This document shows, piece after piece, positions 27,201-34,418 of a stretch of 64,000 bases of DNA. The notes beneath the pieces are model-generated. The model made no database searches. It was not told the origin of the DNA and saw only the letters and a program-made list of their open reading frames with translations. Numbering within the stretch: the stretch's first letter is position 1; each line of letters opens with the position of its first letter. A program made the position numbers and the translations under genes. The stretch is from Dyadobacter fermentans (GTDB taxonomy: Bacteria > Bacteroidota > Bacteroidia > Cytophagales > Spirosomataceae): positions 124,001 to 188,000 of the forward strand of contig NZ_JAHXBN010000013.1 in the NCBI RefSeq assembly GCF_019924045.1. The letters are read 5' to 3'.

Positions 27201-28399
27201 AATGTCTTGATACCCAGTTTTTCCAGTGGCTTTGCCTGCGACGGACGCCCACCAGCAATCAGCACGACGGGCGGTTTTTCTTCCGTAATGTAGGCAAGCT
27301 GTTCTTCACGGAGCTCGGAGTCCGCAAAACCCAGGATACCTACACCCCAGGGCTTGTCGCCTGCGAGTTCGCGGGTTTCGCGGATCAGGTTGCGGGCTTT
27401 TTCGCCTTTTAGAAGTGATAATGCCACAAATGGCAATGCGCCGGCATCGGCGACGGCTGCGGCGAAGGCAGGCACGTCGCTGACGCGCGTCATAGGGCCT
27501 TGTGCAATAGGATAGTGTGTGCCTAGCGTCCTCGCCAGCGCGTTGTGCGCCGCCAGCGGATTGAGGTGTTTGGCTTGCCGCAAATGGCCGTACATAGCCT
27601 CTTTGATGGCAAATACGAGCCGCGGAAGCTTTTTATATTGTTTAAAAAGGTCGGTACCGATGGCAATATCCTGTCCCATAGGAATATAGCTTTGGTCGAG
27701 ATCGAGTGTGTGCAGGAACGGGTGCAGGTCTGCGCGAACGGGTTGTGCTGGCAACGCCGGGGAGTTGGGCCGCACGAGTACGCGGAAGCCGTCGATCACG
27801 CGGGTTTCATTGCCGTTCAGCTTCTCGCTGATCGTTTTTAGTGAAGCCGGTGCTGAACATTCGGAGAAAGGAAGCAACTGGCTGTCGAATACCACGCCGC
27901 GCCCCCCGAGGGCTGTAACCGCCGCCGCATTGTGAACGCCGATCCCGCCTTGAACCCAAACCGGAATGTCGCTAACCTCCCTCATTATACGTTGAAATAA
28001 AATGAACGAAGAATCATTGCTCACCGGGCCGGATCCCTCATTGCCTTTGGCAATGATACCCGATGCACCGGCTGTTTTTGCCTGTTTGGCCTCGGCTACG
28101 CTGCGGACCTGAAAAATGATTTGGAGAGAATTGGTAGGGTTAGGAAAAGTCAGACCATATGGTAGGATTGCCAGTTTAACTTGTTCAGGTAAAGTGATCG
28201 TGAGCGGAGTGTCTTCTGAATAACATACGCCAAATGGTTTTTTGCTTTTGGCGGTCATTTTCCCCAGTGCGCTCGTAGCTACTTGTTGATCTCGTCCAAG
28301 GTGGATTACTGGGAAAGCTCCGGCTTCTGAGAGCGCTAATGCCAGGGCCACGTCCGGTCGCTCCATCGGGCTTATACCGATCATTTCCAGGTTTTTCAT
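21269..28399 (-). CDS. Iterative lipid/polyketide synthase subunit, NPD-NPD-KS-AT-ACP-ACP-KR
   Basis: A 2376-residue megasynthase and the first gene of the cluster. Two nitronate-monooxygenase/FabK-like regions come first (about 1-215 and 285-600). The second has the conserved EGRECGGHVG (423-432), the first only GNEGSGPV. Then a ketosynthase (645-1085; Cys832, His967, His1007), an acyltransferase (1205-1500; GHSYGE with Ser1302, CAFH at 1403-1406), two ACPs with IDSIKR (Ser1718 and Ser1834), and a ketoreductase (2105-2340; GGAQGIT, Tyr2298 in DYAAAN). ACP and KR resemble PUFA synthase PfaA, and the flavin domain would replace the separate PfaD enoyl reductase. With the dehydratase in the next gene, a full reductive cycle is present. 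Confidence 0.94.
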   Translation of the reverse strand: MKNLEMIGISPMERPDVALALALSEAGAFPVIHLGRDQQVATSALGKMTAKSKKPFGVCYSEDTPLTITLPEQVKLAILPYGLTFPNPTNSLQIIFQVRSVAEAKQAKTAGASGIIAKGNEGSGPVSNDSSFILFQRIMREVSDIPVWVQGGIGVHNAAAVTALGGRGVVFDSQLLPFSECSAPASLKTISEKLNGNETRVIDGFRVLVRPNSPALPAQPVRADLHPFLHTLDLDQSYIPMGQDIAIGTDLFKQYKKLPRLVFAIKEAMYGHLRQAKHLNPLAAHNALARTLGTHYPIAQGPMTRVSDVPAFAAAVADAGALPFVALSLLKGEKARNLIRETRELAGDKPWGVGILGFADSELREEQLAYITEEKPPVVLIAGGRPSQAKPLEKLGIKTFLHVPSAPLLDMFLKEGAKRFIFEGRECGGHVGPLSSFVLWEKQINRLLQEEQTDQLEVFFAGGIHDAFSAAMISVMAAPLTARGVKVGVLMGTAYLYTQEAVATGAILPQFQAQALEHTETVLLETAPGHETRCLESPFAADFNAEKERMEQAGFDKKEIWAELEKLNVGRLRIAAKGIERQADNLVEIGEEEQMSRGMYMIGQAAAMLDKVMTMKELHEDVATGNYACIGRANLPKPPRRKKKALNVAIVGMACIYPGARNIEEFWGNILTGKDWVTEVPDERWNKELYYDPTVSDGSKSHSKWGGFIPKIDFDPVEFGIPPQSLAAIDPTQLLSLLVAKQALDNAGYGGDANRDNVSVIIGAEGGNDLANNYGFRSLFTQFFGEIPQELDDALPKLTEDSFPGVLANVISGRITNRLNLGGRNYTVDAACASSLAAIDLACQELILGRSEMVLAGGADLHNGINDYLMFSSTHALSRKGRCATFDSEADGIALGEGVAMVVLKREEDALRDGDTIYAVIKGVGGSSDGKSLGLTAPRKSGQVKALERAYDQAGISPAELGLVEAHGTGTVVGDKTELSALTEMMLASGALTNQTHLGSVKTQIGHTKCAAGLAGLMKAALAVYHGIKPPTINLKTPNTYYNPETSPFAFQTRPALWTDDRRVAGISAFGFGGTNFHAVIESASAKKPRKSVKAWPAEMLIFRGETLGETEKLLKAAYDILENDSVSLRDVANSLNLYNEKPVQLCIVAENHLDARAKLNVALSSAKRNLAASGRGTKETFAPDGQDNFAPASSGAKGIYYTNATAGKVAFMFPGQGSQRVDMARDLFVAFPAMRKLLKKHPAYQQIIFPNAVFDDQSAKAQKEKIKDTRLAQPLLGIVDLAMAELLRDFGIQPDMVAGHSYGELPALCFAGVFEANQLVPISEKRAKSILDAIGGDNGAMVAVNCPEDELTRIVSEINHIYPVNHNSPRQWVLAGTTPAIAELTAKLTELKISFRQLEVACAFHSPLLAGSKDLYAAVLSDVAFSEPTLTVWSNTTAAPYPASPESIKERLADHLVRPVRFSEEVAQMYDDGARIFVEVGPGKVLTGLTKSILGKEEICLHTEDKDQPGIVQLLHTLAGYVATGRNIDFSKLFEDRDARVLDLDKPEQYRKSITTWLVDGQMALPLNGKLPDHGALPVTVPLKLSAFQQPAAGAFATPAGTEAERVVHEYLNSVKYLIQAQRDVVLGYLGQSVPPSRAIEIYDPALGGLAANAPAPVPIVIEKAAREAQPAATHAPVKAVIDVKALVMQIISDKTGYPQEMLGMDMDLEADLSIDSIKRMEIIGELRKQLGGFEAGQESEETVIEQLAAIKTLNFLVNWITEHQQAAATPAAQTTAGVPLSKLSITQDGVIEEWSESRIKSVLLEAVSAKTGYPQEMLGMDMDLEADLSIDSIKRMEIIGELKNNIDGLIRIYQERGEELVEKLASIKTLNGLIDWLSEALGGAQDSIQKAESLHVVAAPKAVLNEKLSRLRFELTPSVVPALNPATLKGKRFAVTDDAGEVAAAVKALFEGNGAEVSIISPDDSLQGFDGLIILNIFTSRLKPTIIESFSLIKKLDFSKVRWIYTVSDTQSAFDKDTDVTLLRHFQGYAGLLKSLDKEYEETKCRLVSFTSQLPADKIAEITLTEILHTDEPCEVIYEGGQRQTMEMIRSEIQTGADPDIHLDKKSVILALGGAQGITAELIVRFSKDYPCNYVLVGRSADPRSRTDQSLAGLKSKEEIRKRLIASGELKTPAEIEKKTEEIHKANQILGTISALEANGSTVTYHSMDLRDEKALIAMVEGLYSQYGRIDGVIHGAGLLEDKLFHQKTPESFERVMSTKVTPLRVLAEHLKDDVQFVTLFSSVASVYGSRGQTDYAAANSVLDKYAWELRKKIKGKVTAINWGPWKGTGMVSPSLEREYERRGIPLIPLGDGMETFVNELKYGTESQVLIMAE

Positions 28400-28524
28400 A
28401 ACGTAGTTCTTTTTAGTAAGTCTCTATAAGTCAGCTTGGTTTGGGGTGGTAGCTGGTGGGGTCAGGAGAATTACGGATGGTTTTAACTGATATCGTCCGG
28501 TTCATGGCGAAATATACATAAATT

Positions 28525-28553
28525 ATAATACGAGAAATTACTTCGAATGTCAA
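28525..28553 (-). promoter_or_regulatory. Candidate promoter of the lipid cluster
   Basis: On the minus strand TTGACA (28548-28553) is followed after 17 bases by TATTAT (28525-28530), inside an AT-rich stretch of the 322-base gap that precedes the first synthase gene. A shifted TATAAT overlaps. This is a primary-sigma-like pattern but not the strict Bacteroidota TAnnTTTG form. The 5' leader would be about 120 bases. The rest of the gap holds only a terminator (28652-28692) and no gene. Confidence 0.35.
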
Positions 28554-28651
28554 ATTGAAATCTTACTACAAGAAATCGTCACCAGCGTGGTATTTATTTG
28601 TGAAATAATTTCAACATTTCGACAACGTTGATTGACAGCACGATAAAAGAG

Positions 28652-28692
28652 AAAGCCGCCCCGCTGGCCATAGGCAGCGATAGCGGCTTTTT
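28652..28692 (-). terminator. Rho-independent terminator, probably bidirectional
   Basis: The arms AAAGCCGC (28652-28659) and GCGGCTTT (28683-28690) enclose a second stem, CGCTG/CAGCG. Pyrimidine-rich T stretches follow on both strands. It lies 30 bases past the stop codon of the PD40 lipoprotein gene and insulates the lipid cluster from it. Confidence 0.8.
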
Positions 28693-28721
28693 ATAACAAT
28701 TGCCTACCTGCAATACGCGGG

Positions 28722-29723
28722 TTACCAGAAGCGTTTGAGGCCGGTCATGTAGAGGTCGTACCCTCCTTTGCCTCCCGGTCGGTTTGAGGAGAAGAGCATT
28801 AGCCAGTAGTTGAAATTCGACAAGCGCGGGAGGATTGGGCGGTACTCGTTATAGGATGAATTGATCCGCGGCCCGGCGTTGACCGGTGTCGACCATTTCC
28901 CGTCGTTGTATTCGGAATAATAAATGTCTTCACCTCCCTGTCCGCCGGGGCGATCGGAAACGAAAACCATCATGTCATCCTGGATATAAGGGCATTTGTC
29001 GTTGTACGGGCCCGAAAGCTCTTCGACTTTTCTCAACTCATATTGGGCGGGCGCAACCATGCTTTCTATCGTAATATGTTCTGTCTCCTTACGGGGGATT
29101 TTTACTTCGTAAATATCGAAGTTGCCACCGCGGTCGGAGCAAAAGTAAAGGCGGTCGCCCATCCAGGAAAAGCTAGGGTAGGCGTCATTTGCCGGAGAAT
29201 TGAGATATGCTACCGGTTTAGCGCCCGAAGTGCCGCGCTCAACGTATTTGATATCCATTTTGCCCGAAGAGTCGTCGGCATAGAAAAGAAACAAATCGTC
29301 CTCTGCACCGCCAAAAGAGTTGAGGTCGTTACGAAGTGAAATCAGCCTGGGGCCGTAGACATTGAAATTGCCGTTTGCCTTGTTTACAAGCTGCTCGACG
29401 TTATCGTAGAGGTCGGGGGAGTACATTGCTCCGTTTCGCTCCCGACCCTTTTTCAAACTCAATTTTTTGCCATACTCCAAATAGGCCCGTGTGTGTACCA
29501 GATTTAGGAAGTCCTTCTTGTCTCTTTTCGAAGAAAATACGAGATATGGGGTGCCGTACCTATTAAGCGGCAAAGAAGAATTGTAATCGTCGTACTCTGA
29601 GTTAAATTCTTCCAGATTAACAACGTCTGAAAGGAACTTGCCGTCTTTTTTGTCCGGATCCATGCCCGGGGGCCAGCAGCTGAATACCAGAAAGAGGATG
29701 ATAACGGGCAGGAGTTTTCTCAT
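28722..29723 (-). CDS. PD40-propeller lipoprotein
   Basis: A 333-residue lipoprotein with signal peptide and lipobox ending FLVFSC (Cys16). WD40-like/PD40 beta-propeller blades are visible as YFCSDRGGNFDIYE, FVSDRPGGQGGEDIYYSE and FSSNRPGGKGGYDLYMTG. Such TolB-like propellers in Bacteroidota often sit at the outer membrane or periplasm and bind partner proteins or peptidoglycan-linked OmpA domains. No OmpA domain is fused here. It is single in its orientation between two short gaps and ends in a strong terminator. The partner is unknown. Confidence 0.82.
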   Translation of the reverse strand: MRKLLPVIILFLVFSCWPPGMDPDKKDGKFLSDVVNLEEFNSEYDDYNSSLPLNRYGTPYLVFSSKRDKKDFLNLVHTRAYLEYGKKLSLKKGRERNGAMYSPDLYDNVEQLVNKANGNFNVYGPRLISLRNDLNSFGGAEDDLFLFYADDSSGKMDIKYVERGTSGAKPVAYLNSPANDAYPSFSWMGDRLYFCSDRGGNFDIYEVKIPRKETEHITIESMVAPAQYELRKVEELSGPYNDKCPYIQDDMMVFVSDRPGGQGGEDIYYSEYNDGKWSTPVNAGPRINSSYNEYRPILPRLSNFNYWLMLFSSNRPGGKGGYDLYMTGLKRFW

Positions 29724-29786
29724 AAACGAGTGGTTTAAGTTTGTCTACCGAGAGACACAATATGCACGGAAAGCGTTGCGGCGAAA

Positions 29787-30506
29787 TTATTTGGATATTT
29801 TATCACAATAATCGAGCAGTCGCGCGAGGTCTTGCTCTTTCCCAAAATTGACAGGATTATCATGCAGATACTGGTCGATCTGCTTTCTGTTTGCCGGGTA
29901 AAGCCTCCTGATGCTCCCGGCAGTAGGGATATAGAAGCGGTTATTGTTGTCGATCAGGTAATGGGCTGTGCGGTAGGTGAATACACCTTCTGCATTGGTA
30001 TTGAGCTTCTTGCTGGTTTGCGCCTGGTCGCTGGAATAGGAGCGGTAGGTTGTGACGGACGACGCGGTGTACGAAATGCCGTACGGCCCGCCTTTTTCGG
30101 TGCCTATTCTGGCCAGCACTTCCCGTTTACCCAGCATTGTCCGACTGTAACTGCTTAGTACCTCGGCGTAACCGAAACGCTTGTCGAACCGGTACGATTT
30201 ATCCCCGATCGTAATACTTTTCAGAAGCGCTTTATCGATGATTTCCAGCGTATCGAGTTTTGCATCGACAAAGAGCACATGCCCGCCTATGTAATTGTAA
30301 TTGAAACGGGCCTGGGAGATCTGCCCCCCGATAAATTCCGCTTTGCCGGTGGTGAACTGGCTGAATTGGTAACGATCGGCATAGGGGATGACCTTGTCGG
30401 GAAATTCGCCCGCCTTTACCTTGAATACCTTTTGTGCTTGTAAATGAGTGAAATACGGACAAGCTGTCAGCAATGCGAGGAGGGAAAGGGTTAATCTGTT
30501 TTTCAT
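29787..30506 (-). CDS. Secreted hypothetical protein
   Basis: A 239-residue protein with a signal peptide (MKNRLTLSLLALLTACPYFTHLQA, then QKVFKV). No catalytic motif or known domain is recognised. The middle is rich in beta-type sequence and Tyr/Ser (YGISYTASSVTTYRSYSS), and the C-terminus is helical and charged. A Cys at residue 16 could be read as a lipobox, but TACP is a weak fit. Bacteroidota genomes hold many such secreted proteins of unknown role. It is followed by the exonuclease gene in the upstream direction, 21 bases away. Confidence 0.75.
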   Translation of the reverse strand: MKNRLTLSLLALLTACPYFTHLQAQKVFKVKAGEFPDKVIPYADRYQFSQFTTGKAEFIGGQISQARFNYNYIGGHVLFVDAKLDTLEIIDKALLKSITIGDKSYRFDKRFGYAEVLSSYSRTMLGKREVLARIGTEKGGPYGISYTASSVTTYRSYSSDQAQTSKKLNTNAEGVFTYRTAHYLIDNNNRFYIPTAGSIRRLYPANRKQIDQYLHDNPVNFGKEQDLARLLDYCDKISK

Positions 30507-30527
30507 GAGAAGGTGGTCCAGGGGAGT

Positions 30528-31301
30528 TTAGTCTTTTAATTCGATCCATACCGGTGCATGATCGCTGGTCTTTTCCCAGCCGCGTACCTGTTTGTCCACG
30601 CCCGCGCCCGCGAGCCTGGACACGAGTTGCGGGCTGAGCAGGAAGTGATCGATGCGCAGGCCGGCGTTGCGTCCAAATGCATTCCGGAAATAATCCCAGA
30701 AGGTGTATATCTTTTCATTGGGGTATAATGTGCGGATGGCATCGGCCCAGCCCTGGGCGGTCAATTTAGCAAATGCGGCACGGGTTTCGGGGCGGAAAAG
30801 CGCATCGTCGACCCAGCTTTCAGGTTTGTATACGTCCAGCTCGGTGGGCATTACATTGAAGTCGCCGGCGAGTAGCGCCGGTTTACCTGCCGCCAGGAGG
30901 CTTTCCGCATGTGCATGGAGGCGGTCGAACCAGCGCAGCTTGTAATCGAACTTCGGACCTGGTGCCGGGTTTCCATTCGGCAAGTATAAGCCTCCTATTG
31001 TCAATCCGCCGATTTCGGCCTCGATGTAGCGGCTATGGACGTCTTCCGGGTCACCCGGGAGCGTGCGGCGGATTTCGTGGGGAAGTTCACCCCGTGACAG
31101 TATTGCCACACCGTTCCAGCTTTTCTGTCCGTGCCAGATGGCCTTGTAACCTGCATCCAGGATAGCTTGCTCGGGAAATTTCTCCTGTGGCGCTTTCAGT
31201 TCCTGCAAGCACACAATATCGGGCGCGGTTTCTTCCAGCCAGCGCAGTAGTACGGGTAGTCTGGCGTTCACTCCATTGACGTTGTAAGTAGCAATTTTCA
31301 T
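30528..31301 (-). CDS. xthA: Exodeoxyribonuclease III (AP endonuclease)
   Basis: A 257-residue enzyme of the exonuclease III family, which removes 3' blocks and cuts at abasic sites during base-excision repair. Conserved strings in order are KIATYNVNGVNAR, CLQELKAP (metal-binding Glu), GLYLPNG, LLAGDFNVMPTE (catalytic Asp and Asn), GLRIDHFLLS and the final SDHAPVW with the catalytic His. Length and motif order are normal. The plain ATG sits directly before the first strand. Confidence 0.96.
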   Translation of the reverse strand: MKIATYNVNGVNARLPVLLRWLEETAPDIVCLQELKAPQEKFPEQAILDAGYKAIWHGQKSWNGVAILSRGELPHEIRRTLPGDPEDVHSRYIEAEIGGLTIGGLYLPNGNPAPGPKFDYKLRWFDRLHAHAESLLAAGKPALLAGDFNVMPTELDVYKPESWVDDALFRPETRAAFAKLTAQGWADAIRTLYPNEKIYTFWDYFRNAFGRNAGLRIDHFLLSPQLVSRLAGAGVDKQVRGWEKTSDHAPVWIELKD

Positions 31302-31317
31302 AATCGACCTGAATGGT

Positions 31318-32562
31318 TTAATGGGGCAATGGCAGCATGATTACAAATGTCGTGCCCTTTCCGGGATTGACTTCCGCTTTGATAACGCCTTTGTGGTTCC
31401 GCACGATTTTGCGGCAATAGGCCAGCCCGACACCCTCGCCCTGCTTGAATGAGCCGGTAGGCAGGCGGGCGAAAATATCGAAGACTTTTTCCAGCTGGGA
31501 ATCCTCTATCCCGATACCATTATCTTCCACCCTGATTTCCACATAGGCCATTTGAAGCGGTTCGGGCAGTAAGTCGTCGATTTCATGCAGCTCTAGTTCC
31601 CGGCTGGTAATGCGGATGCGCGGCGGGTTTTCGTGCCCTGCGAACTTAACTGCATTGTCGAGCAGCTGGAAAAAAAGCTGCTCCATTTGCTCCGGAATGG
31701 CCATGAGGGAGGGGAGGCGGTCGGCTTCGACGACGATGTTCCGCCGCTCGATCTGCGACATCAGCTGCGTAGTAACGTCGGCCAGCACGTGGTCGAGGTG
31801 AACATGCGTAAATGCATTGCTGTTGTTGAGGCCGGAGAAGTCGGACAAATCCTTGATCATCATCGAAAACTGTTTCGCGCTACTGCGGATCTTGACGGCC
31901 AGTTCCTTGGCCTTTTCAGCCTCGTAGCGATCGGTGGCATTCACTAGCATATCGCTGAAAACCCGCAGCTTGCGAAGCGGTTCCTGTAAATTATGGCTCG
32001 AAATATGACGGTACTGCCTGTTTTCATCGTCCGACACGAGCAGCTGTGCGGCAAGGTCGTGCATGGCTGTGCGTGTGCGTTCCATGAGCGAGAGGCTGTC
32101 GAGGTGAAAGGCCAGCAATTCGGCAAAAAGGTGGAACATCCCGATCACCCGCGGGTTCTGCAACTGGTTCGGCTTGGGGTCGATGGCGCAGAGGGTACCA
32201 AAAAACTCCCCGCTTTTTAGTTTGATCGGAAGGGAAATATAACTTTTGAAACCATACATCCTGGGCGTAGGATGGCCGCTGTAAAAGTCGTTCTCATCCA
32301 CATGATCGATCACCACCGCCTGGCCGCTGTCCCGGATTTCATTGCAGATCGTCGTCCCGATTTCCAGTTCCTCGCCGGGTTTTAGTCCGAAGCCGATTTC
32401 GTCCTGCACACAACAGGCAATCCACCGGTCTTCCGTCACACGCGCTACGGCGGCAAACCCCATACCCGTTGAACGGCAGATCACTTCCAGCACAGTTCTG
32501 ACGATCGGTATCTGGTTTACCTTTTCAACGTCGGCAAATAAAAAGTCGTCAGGTTGTACCAT
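31318..32562 (-). CDS. GAF-domain sensor histidine kinase
   Basis: A 414-residue cytoplasmic kinase. A GAF domain covers about residues 15-155, followed by a dimerisation/phosphoacceptor helix with His190 in SHNLQEPLRKL, typical of phytochrome-like kinases. The ATPase domain has the N-box LDNAVKF (Asn303), DNGIGI (347-352) and the G2 region GEGVGL. No transmembrane helix is present, so the signal is intracellular. No response regulator is adjacent, so this is an orphan kinase. Ligand unknown. Confidence 0.92.
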   Translation of the reverse strand: MVQPDDFLFADVEKVNQIPIVRTVLEVICRSTGMGFAAVARVTEDRWIACCVQDEIGFGLKPGEELEIGTTICNEIRDSGQAVVIDHVDENDFYSGHPTPRMYGFKSYISLPIKLKSGEFFGTLCAIDPKPNQLQNPRVIGMFHLFAELLAFHLDSLSLMERTRTAMHDLAAQLLVSDDENRQYRHISSHNLQEPLRKLRVFSDMLVNATDRYEAEKAKELAVKIRSSAKQFSMMIKDLSDFSGLNNSNAFTHVHLDHVLADVTTQLMSQIERRNIVVEADRLPSLMAIPEQMEQLFFQLLDNAVKFAGHENPPRIRITSRELELHEIDDLLPEPLQMAYVEIRVEDNGIGIEDSQLEKVFDIFARLPTGSFKQGEGVGLAYCRKIVRNHKGVIKAEVNPGKGTTFVIMLPLPH

Positions 32563-32635
32563 TTTTTCAATGTGGGATAGCGGGTGGATTAGTAAATTTA
32601 GGTGCCGGGTCCCGGATAACCTAAACTTACTTATT

Positions 32636-32839
32636 ATGAAAATTTTCTTTCTTTCCCTGCTGATCGCAGCGGCGGCTTATCTGGTGGCGGCGGTAGGAGG
32701 GTATTTTCTGATCAATAAATTGTCGTCGAATACGCACGATAAGTCGATGGAAGCGACCATGACGGCGGCGTTCGTATTAGGCCCCATTGCCGCGATTATC
32801 GCATTTATTGCCGCATATTTTTATCTCCGTTCGCATTGA
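32636..32839 (+). CDS. Small two-helix membrane protein
   Basis: A 67-residue protein, MKIFFLSLLIAAAAYLVAAV, then a short loop (NKLSSNTHDKSMEA) and a second hydrophobic helix (TAAFVLGPIAAIIAFIAAYF) ending LRSH. It is the C-terminal part of a longer open frame; the internal ATG at 32636 is chosen because everything before it is antisense to the histidine kinase. Its last 35 bases overlap the end of the convergent ankyrin gene. No function is known. Confidence 0.7.
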   Translation: MKIFFLSLLIAAAAYLVAAVGGYFLINKLSSNTHDKSMEATMTAAFVLGPIAAIIAFIAAYFYLRSH

Positions 32840-33830
32840 GGGCCGCCAGGCGTTCCGCGAGTTTTGTAAAACCGGAGGGCGGGGTTTGTCCCCAGCTTAT
32901 GAATTGCTTCGACTGGTAATCTACCGCCTGAAAAATATCCCAGCCGCTCTGCGTTTTGTAGTGAGGATCGGCTCCGTGATCGAGCAGGACATTGCAAATG
33001 TCCCAGGCTTCGGCGCTGGCTGCCGACATGAGCATGGAGGTAACAATGACGCGCTCATCCTGTTGAGGCGGAATGATGTTGGGATCGGCGCCGTGTTCGA
33101 GCAGCAGCCTGACTTTCTCTGTTTTGGTAGTGTCGGACCTGTCCCGGTGGATGGCCTGGAAAAGAATGGGTGTTCCGGTCCCGGCTTCGCGGGCGTTGGC
33201 GTCTGCACCGTGTTCGAGGAACCATTTCAATATAGCAGGGGCGTAGTCGATTACCCTGAAATGCGTGGGCGAATGCTTCGGATCGCCGTTATCGATCCGG
33301 GCGCCGTTTTTCAGAAGCACGTCAAAACATGCGATTAATCGGGCCGGATCGGCCTCAAAGCCTTGCAAGGCCACGAAATCGAGCACGGTAACCTGTTCAC
33401 GGCCGGTTTGATTGAGCTCGGGTACGGGCTGGGCCATGTCGGCGCGAAGCTGTTCGGCGTTGAGCGCGGCAATATCGGCAGCGAGTTTCCGGCGGGGTGC
33501 ATCTTTGAAGTAAAAGGAGCCGTTGGCCCGTGCGGTATCTTCGTCGGCCCAGTTGGCACTGCGCCATTTCTGAACGATCGGTGAAGCGATCAGCATGATC
33601 ACGACCATCACGGCTGGTCCAACGCTGAGTACGAGCACGAATATGCGCGTAAACTGGAATGGAAGCAGGTTAATGGCCGCCAGGATGCCGAGCGGAATAA
33701 ACAACATGATCACGTAGCCGCTGGCGATGCGGTCGTCGGAGGAACCCGAGCGGGCAAATAGCAGCAATCCGATGAGTATTGCCGTGTATAGGCCCAGAAG
33801 GCACCAACTGACGAGGGTGATTGTTTTCAT
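32805..33830 (-). CDS. Membrane-anchored ankyrin-repeat protein
   Basis: A 341-residue protein with about three hydrophobic segments in the first 95 residues (SWCLLGLYTAILIGLLLF; VIMLFIPLGILAAINLL; IFVLVLSVGPAVMVVIML), followed by a soluble domain. Ankyrin repeats are visible as CFDVLLKNGARIDNGD, ILKWFLEHGADANARE, KVRLLLEHGADPN and ICNVLLDHGADPHY. Ankyrin repeats bind proteins, so this is probably an inner-membrane scaffold facing the cytoplasm. The ATG at 33830 precedes the first helix. Its 3' end overlaps a convergent small gene by 35 bases. Partner unknown. Confidence 0.85.
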   Translation of the reverse strand: MKTITLVSWCLLGLYTAILIGLLLFARSGSSDDRIASGYVIMLFIPLGILAAINLLPFQFTRIFVLVLSVGPAVMVVIMLIASPIVQKWRSANWADEDTARANGSFYFKDAPRRKLAADIAALNAEQLRADMAQPVPELNQTGREQVTVLDFVALQGFEADPARLIACFDVLLKNGARIDNGDPKHSPTHFRVIDYAPAILKWFLEHGADANAREAGTGTPILFQAIHRDRSDTTKTEKVRLLLEHGADPNIIPPQQDERVIVTSMLMSAASAEAWDICNVLLDHGADPHYKTQSGWDIFQAVDYQSKQFISWGQTPPSGFTKLAERLAALNANGDKNMRQ

Positions 33831-33935
33831 GCCGCAAATTAGCAAGCCGGAGTATTGCTCCGAGATGGGTCAATCAGCTATTTATTGAGCGGCCAGGCGC
33901 CGCCAATACTTCCCCCGCAGTCTTCCGGCGTACGA

Positions 33936-34418
33936 TTAATGCGCGGCAATGAATTCGTCGAGCATGGCCTTTACGGGGTGGTAGTAGATTTCCGCGCGGC
34001 GGCTCGGGCGGATATCCCAGCCGCGGTCGTAATTGACGATACAAGCCCCTATGAAGTTGTTCGTCGCTTTCCTAACCGCCGGGTCCCAGATAGAGAGTTT
34101 GGAAATCCGGCCCTTTTCCATGGCCGTTTTGGCCGGTGTTTTCAGGATCAATGCCGAAAACTCGTATTGGTTGACGGTTCCTGACACCCATACCGCACCT
34201 TCGATCTGCGGATCGTTGCTTTGATCTTTTACTTTTGTACGGATCTGCGCCTGACTTTTCAGCGGCACGTCGGTCTTCTTGCTTTTCAGATAGGCGTCGA
34301 TGGCACGCATAGCATGCTCCGCCGGATCGACCCCGTCGAACTCGCTGAGTTCGTGTAATCTTTTGATTTGAAATTCAGTAAGTTGTATGTGTTTTCGATA
34401 GACTTTTTGCTTCACCAT
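33936..34418 (-). CDS. Hypothetical protein (DUF7678-like)
   Basis: A 160-residue protein starting MVKQKVYRKHIQLTEFQIKRL. The N-terminal 45 residues look like a short helical module, and the C-terminal part carries AVWVSGTVNQYEFSALIL, WDPAVRKATNNFIGAC and NYDRGWDIRPS. I recall similar Trp/Asp-rich sequences in small uncharacterised domains of Bacteroidota, but cannot confirm the family. There are no membrane segments or signal peptide. The start at 34418 is preferred to one 54 bases upstream. It stands alone. Confidence 0.6.
   Translation of the reverse strand: MVKQKVYRKHIQLTEFQIKRLHELSEFDGVDPAEHAMRAIDAYLKSKKTDVPLKSQAQIRTKVKDQSNDPQIEGAVWVSGTVNQYEFSALILKTPAKTAMEKGRISKLSIWDPAVRKATNNFIGACIVNYDRGWDIRPSRRAEIYYHPVKAMLDEFIAAH

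Noticed and set aside
16903..28399. Reading the synthases as an EPA/DHA PUFA synthase
   Set aside because: There is no PfaC-like double FabA dehydratase, no chain-length-factor KS and no PfaB. The DH is of the PKS double-hotdog type, and glycosyl- and acyltransferases follow, so another lipid is more likely.
9379..28399. Aryl-polyene or flexirubin cluster
   Set aside because: Those clusters use discrete FabF/FabG/FabZ-like proteins and an ammonia-lyase or related starter enzyme, none of which are present.
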